In this document: positions 24,899 through 32,970 of the stretch, piece by piece
Layout of the letters: each line of letters starts with the position of its first letter
How positions within the stretch are numbered: the first letter of the stretch is position 1
DNA from: Micromonospora sp. LH3U1
Lineage (GTDB): Bacteria > Actinomycetota > Actinomycetes > Mycobacteriales > Micromonosporaceae
NCBI RefSeq assembly: GCF_028475105.1
Contig: NZ_CP116936.1
Span: forward strand, 5,269,501 to 5,333,500
Direction of reading: 5' to 3'
Length of the DNA: 64,000 bases
Made by a program: the position numbers and the translations under genes
The notes under the pieces: model-generated
Database searches by the model: none
What the model was told of the DNA's origin: nothing
Seen by the model: only the letters and a program-made list of their open reading frames with translations

Positions 24899-25156
24899 TC
24901 AGTTGTCCGTGGTGTCGGCCGGCGGCGCGCCCGGCCCCGGACCGATCTTCTTCGGGTCGGTCGGCTTACCAGCCGAGGACGTGCCCGACGAGGTGGTCGT
25001 GGTCTCCCCCGACCCGCCCGACTGGCCTTCAGGCTCTTCCACCATGCCCTGCTCCTCCAGCTCGGCGAGAGTGACCGCATCGACGTCGATCGTGTCGCCC
25101 GGAGCCCACAGCGTGCCACCCGGATCGGTCCACGAGGCGGACAGTCGCACCTGCAC
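24899..25156 (-). CDS. Small acidic protein of unknown function
   Basis: An 85-residue protein. A short folded segment (VQVRLSASWTDPGGTLWAPG, DTIDVDAVTLAELEEQGMVE) precedes a disordered Gly/Thr/Ser/Pro tail. The GTG at 25156 has GGGAG six to seven bases upstream. No family is recognised. It is divergent from the large cyclase/ATPase gene with 55 bp between starts, so the two may share regulation. Confidence 0.6.
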   Translation of the reverse strand: MQVRLSASWTDPGGTLWAPGDTIDVDAVTLAELEEQGMVEEPEGQSGGSGETTTTSSGTSSAGKPTDPKKIGPGPGAPPADTTDN

Positions 25157-25211
25157 GGCACTCTCCCTGACATGAAACTTCCTGGTACGGAACACTAACC
25201 CCGACCGATCG

Positions 25212-28200
25212 ATGACGTCGCCCGTCCGCACGTCGGGTACCCGACTGGCCAACCGGACGCGATACTGTCCTCTCTCGCCCACGGAGCTGAACATCGACCT
25301 CAGGTGTGGACACTGCGCACGCGCGGCCGGGCCGGACGACCGCTTCTGCGGCGGGTGTGGCCAGCCGCTCGCGGTCAACTGCGCGCACTGCGGGCACGCC
25401 AACAGCACCGAGGTCAACTTCTGCACCAGCTGCGGTCAACCGCTGCGCGACCACGTCGTCGTGGTGCAGGAGGACCGGCGCCAGGTCAGCGTGCTCTTCA
25501 TCGACATCGTCGACTTCACCCGGTACGCGGAGCGGGCCGACCCGGAACAGGCCCACGGTCTGCAACAGACCTACTTCGGCACGGTGCGACGGATCGTGCA
25601 CCAGTACGGCGGGGTGGTCGAGAAGTACATCGGCGACGCGGTGATGGCGCTGTTCGGCGCGCCGGTCGCCACCGACAACGATGCGCTGCGGTGTGTTCGC
25701 GCCGGCTTGGAGCTGCAACGCAGCCTGGCCCGCCAGCCCACCGGCCCGCAGCCACCGCTCGGCTTCCGGGTCGGCATCGCGACCGGCGAGGCCCTGGTCG
25801 ACCTCTCGGCCACCCGTGACGGCGGTCAGGCCTTCGTCACCGGAGACGTGGTCAACACGGCGTCCCGGTTGCAGGCGTTCGCCCCGCCGGGTGGTGTCGT
25901 CGTCGACGAGAGCACCTGGTCGGCCACCCGGCACGAGATGGAGTACGCCGACCAACCAACCGTCACGCTGCGCGGCCGATCTGCGGTGAGCCGGATCTGG
26001 CTGGCCGTTCAGGTCCGGCCGCACCGGGATCCGAGTGCCTCCGAGCTGACTCCGATGGTGGACCGCGAGCACGAACGCGGCCTGCTGGTCAACGCGCTGC
26101 ACCGGATGGTGACCGAGCGGACCTCCCAGTTGGTGACGGTGTTCGGCCCGGCCGGTCAGGGCAAGAGTCGGCTGCTGCGCGAGCTGGCACGGCACGCCAG
26201 CAGCCTGCCGGGACCACCGATCACCTGGCTCGTCGGGCAGTGCCCGCCATTCGGGGAGAACGTCACCTGGGCCGCGTTGGCGGACATCGTGAAAACCTGG
26301 GTGGGCGTGCCGGAGGTCGACGACCCGGCCGCCCTGCGCGAACGGCTGCGGGCCCGGCTGGGGCAGCTCGCCGATCCGCACGCGATCCGACTGGCCGAGG
26401 CGCTCGGGCCGCTGATCGGCGTACCCGGCGAGCGACTCACCCCCGGCGAGACCGAGGCCGCCTGGCGGCGGTTCCTGCTCGCCGTGGCTGGCACCGGTCC
26501 GACCGTGCTGGCCTTCGAGGACATGCACTGGGCGGACCAGGCGATGCTCGCCTTCGTCGAGCAGTTGGGCGCGACGGCGCGCGGCGTACCGCTGCTGGTC
26601 GTCGCGACCGCCCGGCCGGAGCTGCGGGAACGGCACCCGGCGTGGACCGGCACGATCAGCGGTGCGATGTCCATCTCGGTGCCGCCGATGCACGACACCG
26701 ACATCGACACGCTCTACTCCCTGCTCCTCGGGCAGGCGACGCTGCCCTCCAGCTCGCGTACCCCGCTGATCGAGTTCGCCGACGGCAACCCGCTCTACGC
26801 CCAGGAGTACGCCCGGATGCTGCTGGACGGCGGCCTGCTCGACGCGGTCGGTTCGGCCGCCCGCCCCGACCTCGACGGTGGCGCGGAGATGCCCCGCACC
26901 GTGCAGGCGGTCATCGCCAACCGGCTCGACCTGCTGGACCCGGCCGACCGGGCGGTGCTCCAGGCCGCCGCCGTGGTCGGGGTGGTGTTCTGGGCCGCGC
27001 CGGTGGCGATGGCGTTGGGGCGGCCGGTGGAGTGGGTGGAGCGTGCGCTGGACCGCCTGCAACGTCGCGACCTGGTGTACGAGCAGAGCACGTCGACGAT
27101 GCCCGGCCAGTCCGAGTACCGGTTCCGGCACATCCTGGTGCGGGATGTCTGCTACCAGCGGCTGCCCAGGGCCGAACGGGTGCTGCGCCACCAGCGCACC
27201 GCCGACTGGATGGCGCAGCTCGCCGACGGCCGACAGCACGACCTGGCCGAGGTGCTGGCCAACCACCGCTGGGCGGCACACGAGATCGCCCGGACCGTCG
27301 GGCTGGACACCGCCCCCTACGCCCCGGCGGCGCGGGCCGCGCTGCACCGGGCGGCCCGCCGGGCGTACGAGCTGCACGCGCTGGACACCGCCGCCGCGCT
27401 GGTCGGCCGGGCGCTGGCCCTGGACGTCGGACCGGACCCTGCGCTGGAGTTGTTCGACGCCGAGCTGGCGTTCTACCGCGACGGTGACGCGTTCCTGGTG
27501 GCTGGGGGCACAGAGACTCTGACCGGGCTGACCGAGCGACTCACCGCGGGCGGCGACCGGACGGGTGCGGCGCGCGCCTGGACGCTGCTCGCGACCGCCG
27601 CGTGGAGTCGAGCCGACCGGTCGGCGACCCTGCACTGCCTGGACCAGGCGATCGGCATCTACAGCGAGCTACCGGACAGCCAGGAGAAGGCGGGTGCCCT
27701 GCTGGAACTGGCGCGGGTGCACATGCTGAACGCGGAGACCGACCCGGCGTGCGCGGCGGCCCGGGCCGCGGCGACCCTCGCCGAGCGGCTTCAGCTGCGG
27801 GAGGTCCAGGCCAACGCGCGGATCACTCTGGCGGTCGCGCGCTATCTGGCCGGCTCCGCCTCGGCGTACCCGGAGCTGGCCGAGGTGACCGAGCACTGCC
27901 GGGTGGAGCGTCTGACCAGTCGGCGTCGGGCGGTGCAGAACCTGGCCTGGGCGTTGCAGGAGGAGGGCGACCTGGCCGGCTCTGCCCGGTTGGTCGACGA
28001 GCAGCTCACCCTCGACCTGGGCGGCGAGCACAGCCTGGCCACCAGCTTCGCCGACCAGTGGGCGCGGGCGTACTACGCGGGCGACTGGACGGCCGCACTG
28101 GCGATGGCGGCGGAGTCGACCCGTCGACCGACGGCGGAGTGGGACCTGCACATCGTGGCGGTCTCCGGCTGGATGCGCGGGCTGGCCGGCGCCGAGCCGG

Positions 28201-28766
28201 GCGGGGCAGCGGGTCCGGGCGGGGCGGGTGGGGATCTGGTCGAGCGGGCGCTAGTCGCGGCCCGCCGCAGCGGATTCCACCGGGTGCTGCGTTCCACCCT
28301 GGCGCACGCCGCGCTCTGCCGGGCGGTGCAGGGCCGCCGGGACGAGGCGATGGCGCTGCTGACCGAATTGGACGAGGACTGGCGACGGACCAGGATGATC
28401 CCGTTCGCGGAGTGGGTGCCGGCTGTCGGGCACGTCGCCGGGGTACTCGGCACCGACGCGGCCCGGCTGGTCCGGGAGATGCTCGACCGGGCGCCCCGGG
28501 TGACCCGGTGGGCCCATGCCGCCTGCCAGGTCGCCGACGCCACGTTGGCCCGGCACGCCGGGGACGCGCGTACCGCCGCGGGCTTGCTGCGGTCGGCGGC
28601 GGCGAGCTACGCCCGGATGACCGATGTGACCGACGAGATCATCACGATGGCTCTGGCGGTCGGCCCGCTGGCCGAGACCGACCCACCCGCCGCCGCGGCG
28701 GCGCGCGCCCGCCTGCACGATTTCGCCACCCGCCACCATGCCCCCACCCTGCTCCACCTGCCCTGA
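25212..28766 (+). CDS. Large adenylate cyclase / AAA-type ATPase regulator with zinc ribbons and helical repeats
   Basis: An 1184-residue multidomain protein. Residues 32-74 hold two zinc ribbons (CGHC...CGGC and CAHC...CTSC). Residues 92-270 are a class III nucleotidyl cyclase: SVLFIDIVDFTRY and EKYIGDAVMALFG give the two metal aspartates, and TGDVVNTASRL the transition-state residues. An NTPase follows with Walker A VFGPAGQGKSRLL and Walker B LAFEDMHWADQAM. The remaining roughly 600 residues are helical, TPR-like. This is the LuxR/AfsR-like cyclase-ATPase layout of actinomycetes. It would make cAMP in response to an unknown signal. No DNA-binding domain is visible. The ATG at 25212 has no clear ribosome site. 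Confidence 0.88.
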   Translation: MTSPVRTSGTRLANRTRYCPLSPTELNIDLRCGHCARAAGPDDRFCGGCGQPLAVNCAHCGHANSTEVNFCTSCGQPLRDHVVVVQEDRRQVSVLFIDIVDFTRYAERADPEQAHGLQQTYFGTVRRIVHQYGGVVEKYIGDAVMALFGAPVATDNDALRCVRAGLELQRSLARQPTGPQPPLGFRVGIATGEALVDLSATRDGGQAFVTGDVVNTASRLQAFAPPGGVVVDESTWSATRHEMEYADQPTVTLRGRSAVSRIWLAVQVRPHRDPSASELTPMVDREHERGLLVNALHRMVTERTSQLVTVFGPAGQGKSRLLRELARHASSLPGPPITWLVGQCPPFGENVTWAALADIVKTWVGVPEVDDPAALRERLRARLGQLADPHAIRLAEALGPLIGVPGERLTPGETEAAWRRFLLAVAGTGPTVLAFEDMHWADQAMLAFVEQLGATARGVPLLVVATARPELRERHPAWTGTISGAMSISVPPMHDTDIDTLYSLLLGQATLPSSSRTPLIEFADGNPLYAQEYARMLLDGGLLDAVGSAARPDLDGGAEMPRTVQAVIANRLDLLDPADRAVLQAAAVVGVVFWAAPVAMALGRPVEWVERALDRLQRRDLVYEQSTSTMPGQSEYRFRHILVRDVCYQRLPRAERVLRHQRTADWMAQLADGRQHDLAEVLANHRWAAHEIARTVGLDTAPYAPAARAALHRAARRAYELHALDTAAALVGRALALDVGPDPALELFDAELAFYRDGDAFLVAGGTETLTGLTERLTAGGDRTGAARAWTLLATAAWSRADRSATLHCLDQAIGIYSELPDSQEKAGALLELARVHMLNAETDPACAAARAAATLAERLQLREVQANARITLAVARYLAGSASAYPELAEVTEHCRVERLTSRRRAVQNLAWALQEEGDLAGSARLVDEQLTLDLGGEHSLATSFADQWARAYYAGDWTAALAMAAESTRRPTAEWDLHIVAVSGWMRGLAGAEPGGAAGPGGAGGDLVERALVAARRSGFHRVLRSTLAHAALCRAVQGRRDEAMALLTELDEDWRRTRMIPFAEWVPAVGHVAGVLGTDAARLVREMLDRAPRVTRWAHAACQVADATLARHAGDARTAAGLLRSAAASYARMTDVTDEIITMALAVGPLAETDPPAAAAARARLHDFATRHHAPTLLHLP

Positions 28767-28800
28767 TCTTGGGCTCGTGGTGCCCCGGGGTGGGACGGGG

Positions 28801-29490
28801 TCAGGCAGCGACGGGAGCGGGTTGGATCTTGAGCTTCTGCGCGTAGATGTCGACGTACTCCCGGCCGGAGAGCTCCATCAACTCGTACATGATTTCGTCG
28901 GTGACCGCGCGCTCGACGAACCGGTCGCCGGCCAGCCCGGCGTAGCGGGAGAAGTCCAGTGGCGGGCCGAACCGGATCCTCACCCGGTCGATCTTGGGGA
29001 TGAGCTTGCCCGGCGGCTGGATCTCGTCGGCGTTGAGCATCGCCACCGGCACCACGACCGCGCCGCTCTCCAGGGCGAGCCGGGCCACCCCGGTCTTGCC
29101 CCGGTAGAGCCGCCCGTCCGGCGACCGGGTGCCCTCGGGGTAGATGCCGGCGACTCCCCCGGCGCGCAGCACCTGCAACTGGGTGTCCAGGGCGGCGCGG
29201 GCGGCCTGCCCACCGGAGCGGTCCACCGGGATCGTGCCGGTGCCGACGAAGAACATCCTGGTCAGCCAGCCCTTGATGCCCTTGCCGGTGAAGTATTCAG
29301 CCTTGGCCACGAAGGTGACCTTCCGGGCGGTGATCAAGGGTGTGAAGATCGAGTCGGAGAAGGAGAGGTGGTTGCTGGCCAGGATCACCGGACCGGTCGC
29401 CGGCACGTTGTGCAGGCCCTCCACCTGTGGACGGAAGATCAGCTTGAGCAGCGGACCGAGGATGACGTACTTCAACAGCCAGTAGAGCAC
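28801..29490 (-). CDS. 1-acyl-sn-glycerol-3-phosphate acyltransferase (PlsC family)
   Basis: A 229-residue membrane-associated acyltransferase for phosphatidic acid or a related lipid. The catalytic HX4D motif is SNHLSFSDS and the glycerophosphate-binding motif is YPEGTRSPDGRLYRGKTG. The N-terminus is hydrophobic (LLKYVILGPLLKLIF). It corresponds to Rv2182c in the conserved gene order. A second PlsC homologue (57369-58037) shares long stretches such as AKAEYFTG and YPEGTRSPDGRLYRG. Confidence 0.92.
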   Translation of the reverse strand: MLYWLLKYVILGPLLKLIFRPQVEGLHNVPATGPVILASNHLSFSDSIFTPLITARKVTFVAKAEYFTGKGIKGWLTRMFFVGTGTIPVDRSGGQAARAALDTQLQVLRAGGVAGIYPEGTRSPDGRLYRGKTGVARLALESGAVVVPVAMLNADEIQPPGKLIPKIDRVRIRFGPPLDFSRYAGLAGDRFVERAVTDEIMYELMELSGREYVDIYAQKLKIQPAPVAA

Positions 29491-29624
29491 CGGCGTCCTT
29501 TCCCAAAGTGTGCCCGCGACAGCGCCAGCCCGGGAACGCCGTCGTCGTCGACGAGCCTACGAAGCGCGGACTCTCACCACAACGGACGAAGCTCGGGAGC
29601 TGACGCATCGACCGGCGCCCGCAC

Positions 29625-29816
29625 TCACCACCACAGCGCGTACTCGCCCAGCCCCTTCTTCCACTGTAGGTACTCGCGGTACAGCCGCTCCTCCCGCCTT
29701 CGCGTGGGCGTGCGCAGCACCCGGGCGGCGACGAGGAGCACGGCGCCGCCACCCAGCAGCAGATAGCCGAGGATCCGGTCGTGGAGATCCAATTCCTCAT
29801 AATCACCAGCAGCCAC
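29625..29816 (-). CDS. Small single-span membrane protein
   Basis: A 63-residue protein: acidic start (VAAGDYEELDLHDR), one membrane helix (ILGYLLLGGGAVLLVAARVL), then a basic/aromatic tail ending GLGEYALWW. The GTG at 29816 has a GGGAGGGG ribosome site about six bases upstream, which supports a real gene. No family recognised. It is the last chromosomal gene before attL. Confidence 0.65.
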   Translation of the reverse strand: MAAGDYEELDLHDRILGYLLLGGGAVLLVAARVLRTPTRRREERLYREYLQWKKGLGEYALWW

Positions 29817-29960
29817 GCCTGCCCCTCCCTGTCGATCGGTGGCAGTTCAGCAGGGCTGTGCTCGGCGTGGCGAGTCGCCCAGCTGCCAACGATCATCGAC
29901 ATCGCACTTGTCGCGCAAGAACGGACAAAGAAGCCCCGCCGCGACCTGCGGCGGCAGCCG

Positions 29961-30021
29961 TGACTTTGGAAGACGCGACACAACGCACTCCCGGAACCAT
30001 GCCCGGACGTGTCACGATTCA
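29961..30021. repeat. attL core
   Basis: 61-bp direct repeat starting TGACTTTGGAAGACGCGACA, matching 41586-41646 with one mismatch (G at 30005 against T at 41630). A further 17 bp (GCAAGAACGGACAAAGA, 29915-29931) also match on the left, separated by a 29-bp hairpin that differs between the two ends. The core does not fold as a recognisable tRNA. Confidence 0.85.
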
Positions 30022-30047
30022 CGGGGCGTCTGCCGTCCGGCCCGGTC

Positions 30048-30137
30048 CGGCTCCGTCCGGCTTAGGCCGTCTGACTTCGGCTCCGTCGCCCGACGATCCG
30101 GCTCCGTACGGCTCCGTCGCCGCCCGTCCGGCTCCGT
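30048..30137. repeat. Five phased copies of CGGCTCCGT beside attL
   Basis: CGGCTCCGT begins at 30048, 30078, 30099, 30109 and 30129. Spacings are 30, 21, 10 and 20 bp, all close to whole helical turns. The stretch 30022-30176 has no gene. GTTCCCTA follows at 30136-30143 and recurs at 41521-41528 beside attR. Integrase arm sites or sites for an accessory factor are possible. Confidence 0.7.
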
Positions 30138-30176
30138 TCCCTAGCTCTGGGCCTAACGGCTAGGTGCGTCCTCAGA

Positions 30177-31253
30177 TCAGCTCAAGCCCTGGTTGTAAAT
30201 GTCGAGCACGACCTTCGTCACCTGAGCCAGGTTGTGCAGGTTCTCCGGAGCACCCTCCAACAGGTCCTTCGCGCGGCCGATCAACCCTTGGACCCAGCTC
30301 TTGTTCGGCGCAGCCTTCGCCGCCTCCCGCTCCAGGGCGGTGGCGACCTCCTCGTACTCGGGCTGCTGCTCGGGTGGGAGGAGCTGACCGAACTCGCGAA
30401 GGGCCTTCGCGAAGATCGCGAGCGCCTCGACCTGGTTGGTGTTGGTCTGGCTCTGGGCAACGTCCCGGTTCGCCACAGCGAGCTGGCCCTTGTTGTCGCC
30501 CATCACGGTGACGTTCACGCCCGCGCCGTCACCCCGGTTCAGGTAGTCCACGACCCCTCCGTACTGCTCGATGCACTCGGTCCCGGCCGGCTCGATGGTC
30601 GGGGTCTCGTCGGTCCCGCCCAACAGCCGCCGCTCCCGGAGGAACCGGACCGCCTCCACCAGGTCGGTCGCGCTGAACTGCGCTCCGTTGAACCAGCCAT
30701 ACGGGCTGCTGACGATCTCGGCAATGTCGGTCGGCTCGCCGTTCGCGTCCTGCTCGTATACCCACCGCAGAACCGCGTCCCGGCAGGCACTGCGACGGGC
30801 GCGGTTGTCCCTCCGACGCTCGACCCGCTGGGCGGCTTCGCGGTTCCCGACGTCCGTCAAGCTGATGCGTCGGATCATGCCAAACCGCCCCATCGACTTG
30901 GCTTCCTTGACGAGGTCGTCCTGAACCAGGGCATCGACCGCGACGTCCACCTGCGACTCGACCATGGGCAGGAACTCCTGGTTGCCGGTCTCCTCCACCA
31001 ACTGGCTGATGGACGGCCACGCCCCCCGCTGCGCCTTCTGCAGCACGAACAGCCAGTCGAGGAGGAATCCGGCGACAAGGCCCAGTTCGGAGCCTGCGAC
31101 GACCCCGAGGCCACCTCCACCGCCATCCGCGAGCCCGGCCCTGGCTGTCTCTGCGTTTATCGGCACTCGCACTGGCGTCTTCGCCACCTCCCGCTCGATC
31201 TCCTTCATCATCTTCCGGATGCCCTGCTTGTTGATCTTGAACCCGCTCGCCAT
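30177..31253 (-). CDS. Unknown 358-residue protein, possible element cargo
   Basis: GGAGAGG lies five bases before the ATG at 31253 (MASGFKINKQGIRKMMKEIE). The N-terminus is helical and basic. A middle region follows with two winged-helix-like segments (QVDVAVDALVQDDLVKEAKS and TDLVEAVRFLRERRLLGG). Then comes GVNVTVMGDNKGQLAVANRD, a short motif of the kind seen before effector-like C-terminal regions, and a helical end. No enzyme motif is visible. It lies at the attL end, away from the replication and integration genes, where satellites and islands often carry cargo such as phage-defence genes. That role is inference. Confidence 0.65.
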   Translation of the reverse strand: MASGFKINKQGIRKMMKEIEREVAKTPVRVPINAETARAGLADGGGGGLGVVAGSELGLVAGFLLDWLFVLQKAQRGAWPSISQLVEETGNQEFLPMVESQVDVAVDALVQDDLVKEAKSMGRFGMIRRISLTDVGNREAAQRVERRRDNRARRSACRDAVLRWVYEQDANGEPTDIAEIVSSPYGWFNGAQFSATDLVEAVRFLRERRLLGGTDETPTIEPAGTECIEQYGGVVDYLNRGDGAGVNVTVMGDNKGQLAVANRDVAQSQTNTNQVEALAIFAKALREFGQLLPPEQQPEYEEVATALEREAAKAAPNKSWVQGLIGRAKDLLEGAPENLHNLAQVTKVVLDIYNQGLS

Positions 31254-31424
31254 GCCGGCCTCTCCGGATCGCTCGTGGTCATCGACCAGCACGGTACTGG
31301 CTGGGTACGACACCGCAGGCTCGTGACCTGAGCGACTCTCCGGGTTGGAGGAACATCGGCCTAAACGGGCAAGCCCTGCTGCCCGGCGGGGCGACAACAG
31401 CCGGCCGGAAACCGTGGGCGGCAG

Positions 31425-31685
31425 CTACTTGGAGTCGCGCCCCTCGGCCACGAACACACCCTTGCCCTGTCGGCCGTAGACCAGCCCACGGTCATGTAGC
31501 AGGCCAAACGCGCGATTGACGGTCGCCCACGAGACATGGTGTTCTTCGGATAGCTCCGAGGTGGACGGCAGTTTGTCGTGCGCCTTTAACTCGCCGGACC
31601 TGATCCGCTCGGTGATCAAGTCGGCGATCCGCCGGTACTCCGCCTGCTCGTAGGGCACGGCCCAGACACTAACCGTCAAACCCAT
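31425..31685 (-). CDS. GntR-family winged-helix regulator without effector domain
   Basis: An 86-residue protein that is only a GntR DNA-binding domain: YRRIADLITERIRSGELKAH, DKLPSTSELSEEHHVSWATV, NRAFGLLHDRGLVYGRQGKG. Stand-alone GntR domains of this size are common in actinomycete mobile elements as copy or transfer regulators. The start at 31685 is uncertain; a GTG nine codons in (VPYEQAEYRR) is an alternative. Two operator-like repeats lie 17-45 bp upstream, so it probably controls itself and the divergent genes at 31762. Confidence 0.8.
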   Translation of the reverse strand: MGLTVSVWAVPYEQAEYRRIADLITERIRSGELKAHDKLPSTSELSEEHHVSWATVNRAFGLLHDRGLVYGRQGKGVFVAEGRDSK

Positions 31686-31701
31686 CAGTTACCACAAGAT
31701 C

Positions 31702-31730
31702 CGACTTAGGTCAAGCTTTGACTTAAGTCA
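31702..31730. promoter_or_regulatory. Two operator-like 12-mers between the GntR gene and 31762
   Basis: The perfect palindrome TGACTTAAGTCA (31719-31730) is preceded by CGACTTAGGTCA (31702-31713), a 10/12 copy. Their centres are 17 bp apart. The local AT-richness and divergent genes on both sides fit binding sites for the adjacent GntR protein. Confidence 0.6.
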
Positions 31731-31761
31731 TAGTTAGATACAAGCTGTCGAGGAGGCCGCC

Positions 31762-31929
31762 GTGTTGCCGCAGGTCAGAGAGGTCCCGTTCCTCGTGCAG
31801 ATCGCCGGGACCCGCATCGACGCCCACCGAGGACAACGGTGCCGGGAGTGCCACCCCGGCGGCTGGTGCCCCGGGTTGGCCATGGCCCGAGCGCAGATCG
31901 CCGCGTGGCGGAAGACCCGCCCATGGTGA
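31762..31929 (+). CDS. 55-residue cysteine-containing small protein
   Basis: The GTG at 31762 has AGGAGG at 31751-31756. The peptide reads VLPQVREVPFLVQIAGTRID, then HRGQRCRECHPGGWCPGLAM and a basic end (AAWRKTRPW). The CxxC plus a third Cys and His suggests a small metal-binding knuckle. It overlaps the next ATG (31923) by 7 bp, so the pair is translationally coupled. Small proteins of this look are frequent in integrative elements of actinomycetes. Function unknown. Confidence 0.6.
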   Translation: MLPQVREVPFLVQIAGTRIDAHRGQRCRECHPGGWCPGLAMARAQIAAWRKTRPW

Positions 31930-32267
31930 CCGGGTTGAAGGCCGGCGACCTGCTGCACATCGACCGCGCCGCGTCGGTCCAGTTCGCCATCCCGTTCCGG
32001 TTCCGGCTAATCAAGGTGCTGGCCGACCGGATCACCTACGACGGTTGGGTCTGGCTGGAGGGGTACCAGCTCGACAGCCGGGGCGAGGCGCTCGCCCGCC
32101 GGGAGTTGTTCGTCCGCAAGGAGGGGTTGCGGCTGTTGGCCGAGCCGCCGCCGCAGGGTCGGCCGGTTCCGGTGCGGGGGCGGGCGAACCAGGCCACCCA
32201 CCGGCACCGGCAACCGGACCCGTCTCGGAAGCCCTCCCCCGCGCCGCGCCGCCCGACCCCGCCCTGA
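31923..32267 (+). CDS. Unknown 114-residue element protein
   Basis: The ATG at 31923 lies inside the end of the preceding small gene. The N-terminal 75 residues look folded and beta-rich (VTGLKAGDLLHIDRAASVQF, FRFRLIKVLADRITYDGWVW, ELFVRKEGLRLL). The rest is a Pro/Arg/His-rich disordered tail. No family is recognised. Both genes are divergent from the GntR regulator and probably under its control. Confidence 0.6.
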   Translation: MVTGLKAGDLLHIDRAASVQFAIPFRFRLIKVLADRITYDGWVWLEGYQLDSRGEALARRELFVRKEGLRLLAEPPPQGRPVPVRGRANQATHRHRQPDPSRKPSPAPRRPTPP

Positions 32268-32338
32268 CACCCCGCCGGGCGGCGGGAAGCCGCCGGGAGC
32301 CACGGGAGACCCCACGACGACCCCAACGGGGACACGGA

Positions 32339-32383
32339 CCGGCCCCCGCCCTGCTGGAAGGAGCAGCAGGAGACGGGGGCCGG
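32339..32383. terminator. Hairpin between convergent genes
   Basis: CCGGCCCCCG (32339-32348) pairs with CGGGGGCCGG (32374-32383), and inner CTGCT/AGCAG extend the stem. It lies between the convergent genes ending at 32267 and 32396, which fits a bidirectional terminator. Confidence 0.5.
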
Positions 32384-32395
32384 AGTCTGTGCCGG

Positions 32396-32587
32396 TCAGG
32401 AGGTCGCGTGCTGCGTACCCTCGACCGTCTTCGTGTGCGCCGCCCGGCCACGGGCATCCGCCGCGTCCTTGGTCGACCGCTCCCGGTCCAGCGCCCGACC
32501 GGCCGCCGCGACGTCCTCCGTCGGCTGGACCTTGCCCAGCGGGGTCGCCCTCGCCGAACGCTGACCTCCCCGAACAACCTTGCCCAT
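32396..32587 (-). CDS. Small unknown element protein
   Basis: A 63-residue hydrophilic protein (MGKVVRGGQRSARATPLGKV, then DVAAAGRALDRERSTKDAAD, ending VEGTQHATS). The ATG at 32587 lies immediately after the TGA of the upstream gene, so it is read by coupled translation. No family or fold is evident. It is the last gene of the leftward run. Confidence 0.5.
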   Translation of the reverse strand: MGKVVRGGQRSARATPLGKVQPTEDVAAAGRALDRERSTKDAADARGRAAHTKTVEGTQHATS

Positions 32588-32589
32588 GG

Positions 32590-32967
32590 TCACCACTCCT
32601 CGTCTTGGTCGTCTTGAACCCGGGCAGCCCGCGCCGCCCAACCCTCCGGCGGCGGCACCGGCTCCCGGTCGAGATTCCGCCCCACACGGCCACCCGCCTT
32701 CGTCAGCCACGGGGCGCGCGGGACCTCCGGCGCGTAACTGCCGGCCGGCTCCTTTGCCGCCGCCTCCCGCGCCCACTCCCGGCCGTCCTCGCTGCTGCCG
32801 AGCACCTGCCGCATCCCGCGCTCGTTCATCTCCAGGTCCCGGCGCAGCAACTCAGCCGGCGACGGGTGCAGCCGCTCCGTTTGCTCCTGCTGCCCGGCGA
32901 TGTACCGCCGGACCATCGCCTCCTGCTCGCTCGGCGAGGGGACGTACCCGCTTCTGGTCATCGACAC
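32590..32967 (-). CDS. Unknown 125-residue element protein
   Basis: A hydrophilic, mostly helical protein beginning MSMTRSGYVPSPSEQEAMVR. A predicted helical stretch (IAGQQEQTERLHPSPAELLR, DLEMNERGMRQVLGSSEDGR) is followed by a Pro-rich end. No family recognised. Tight packing (4 bp after the preceding gene, next gene adjacent) places it in the element's leftward operon. Confidence 0.55.
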   Translation of the reverse strand: MSMTRSGYVPSPSEQEAMVRRYIAGQQEQTERLHPSPAELLRRDLEMNERGMRQVLGSSEDGREWAREAAAKEPAGSYAPEVPRAPWLTKAGGRVGRNLDREPVPPPEGWAARAARVQDDQDEEW

Positions 32968-32970
32968 CGT

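Noticed and set aside
25029..27635. 868-codon minus-strand frame opposite the cyclase/ATPase gene
   Set aside because: Typical high-GC antisense artefact; the plus strand has zinc ribbons, cyclase and Walker motifs.
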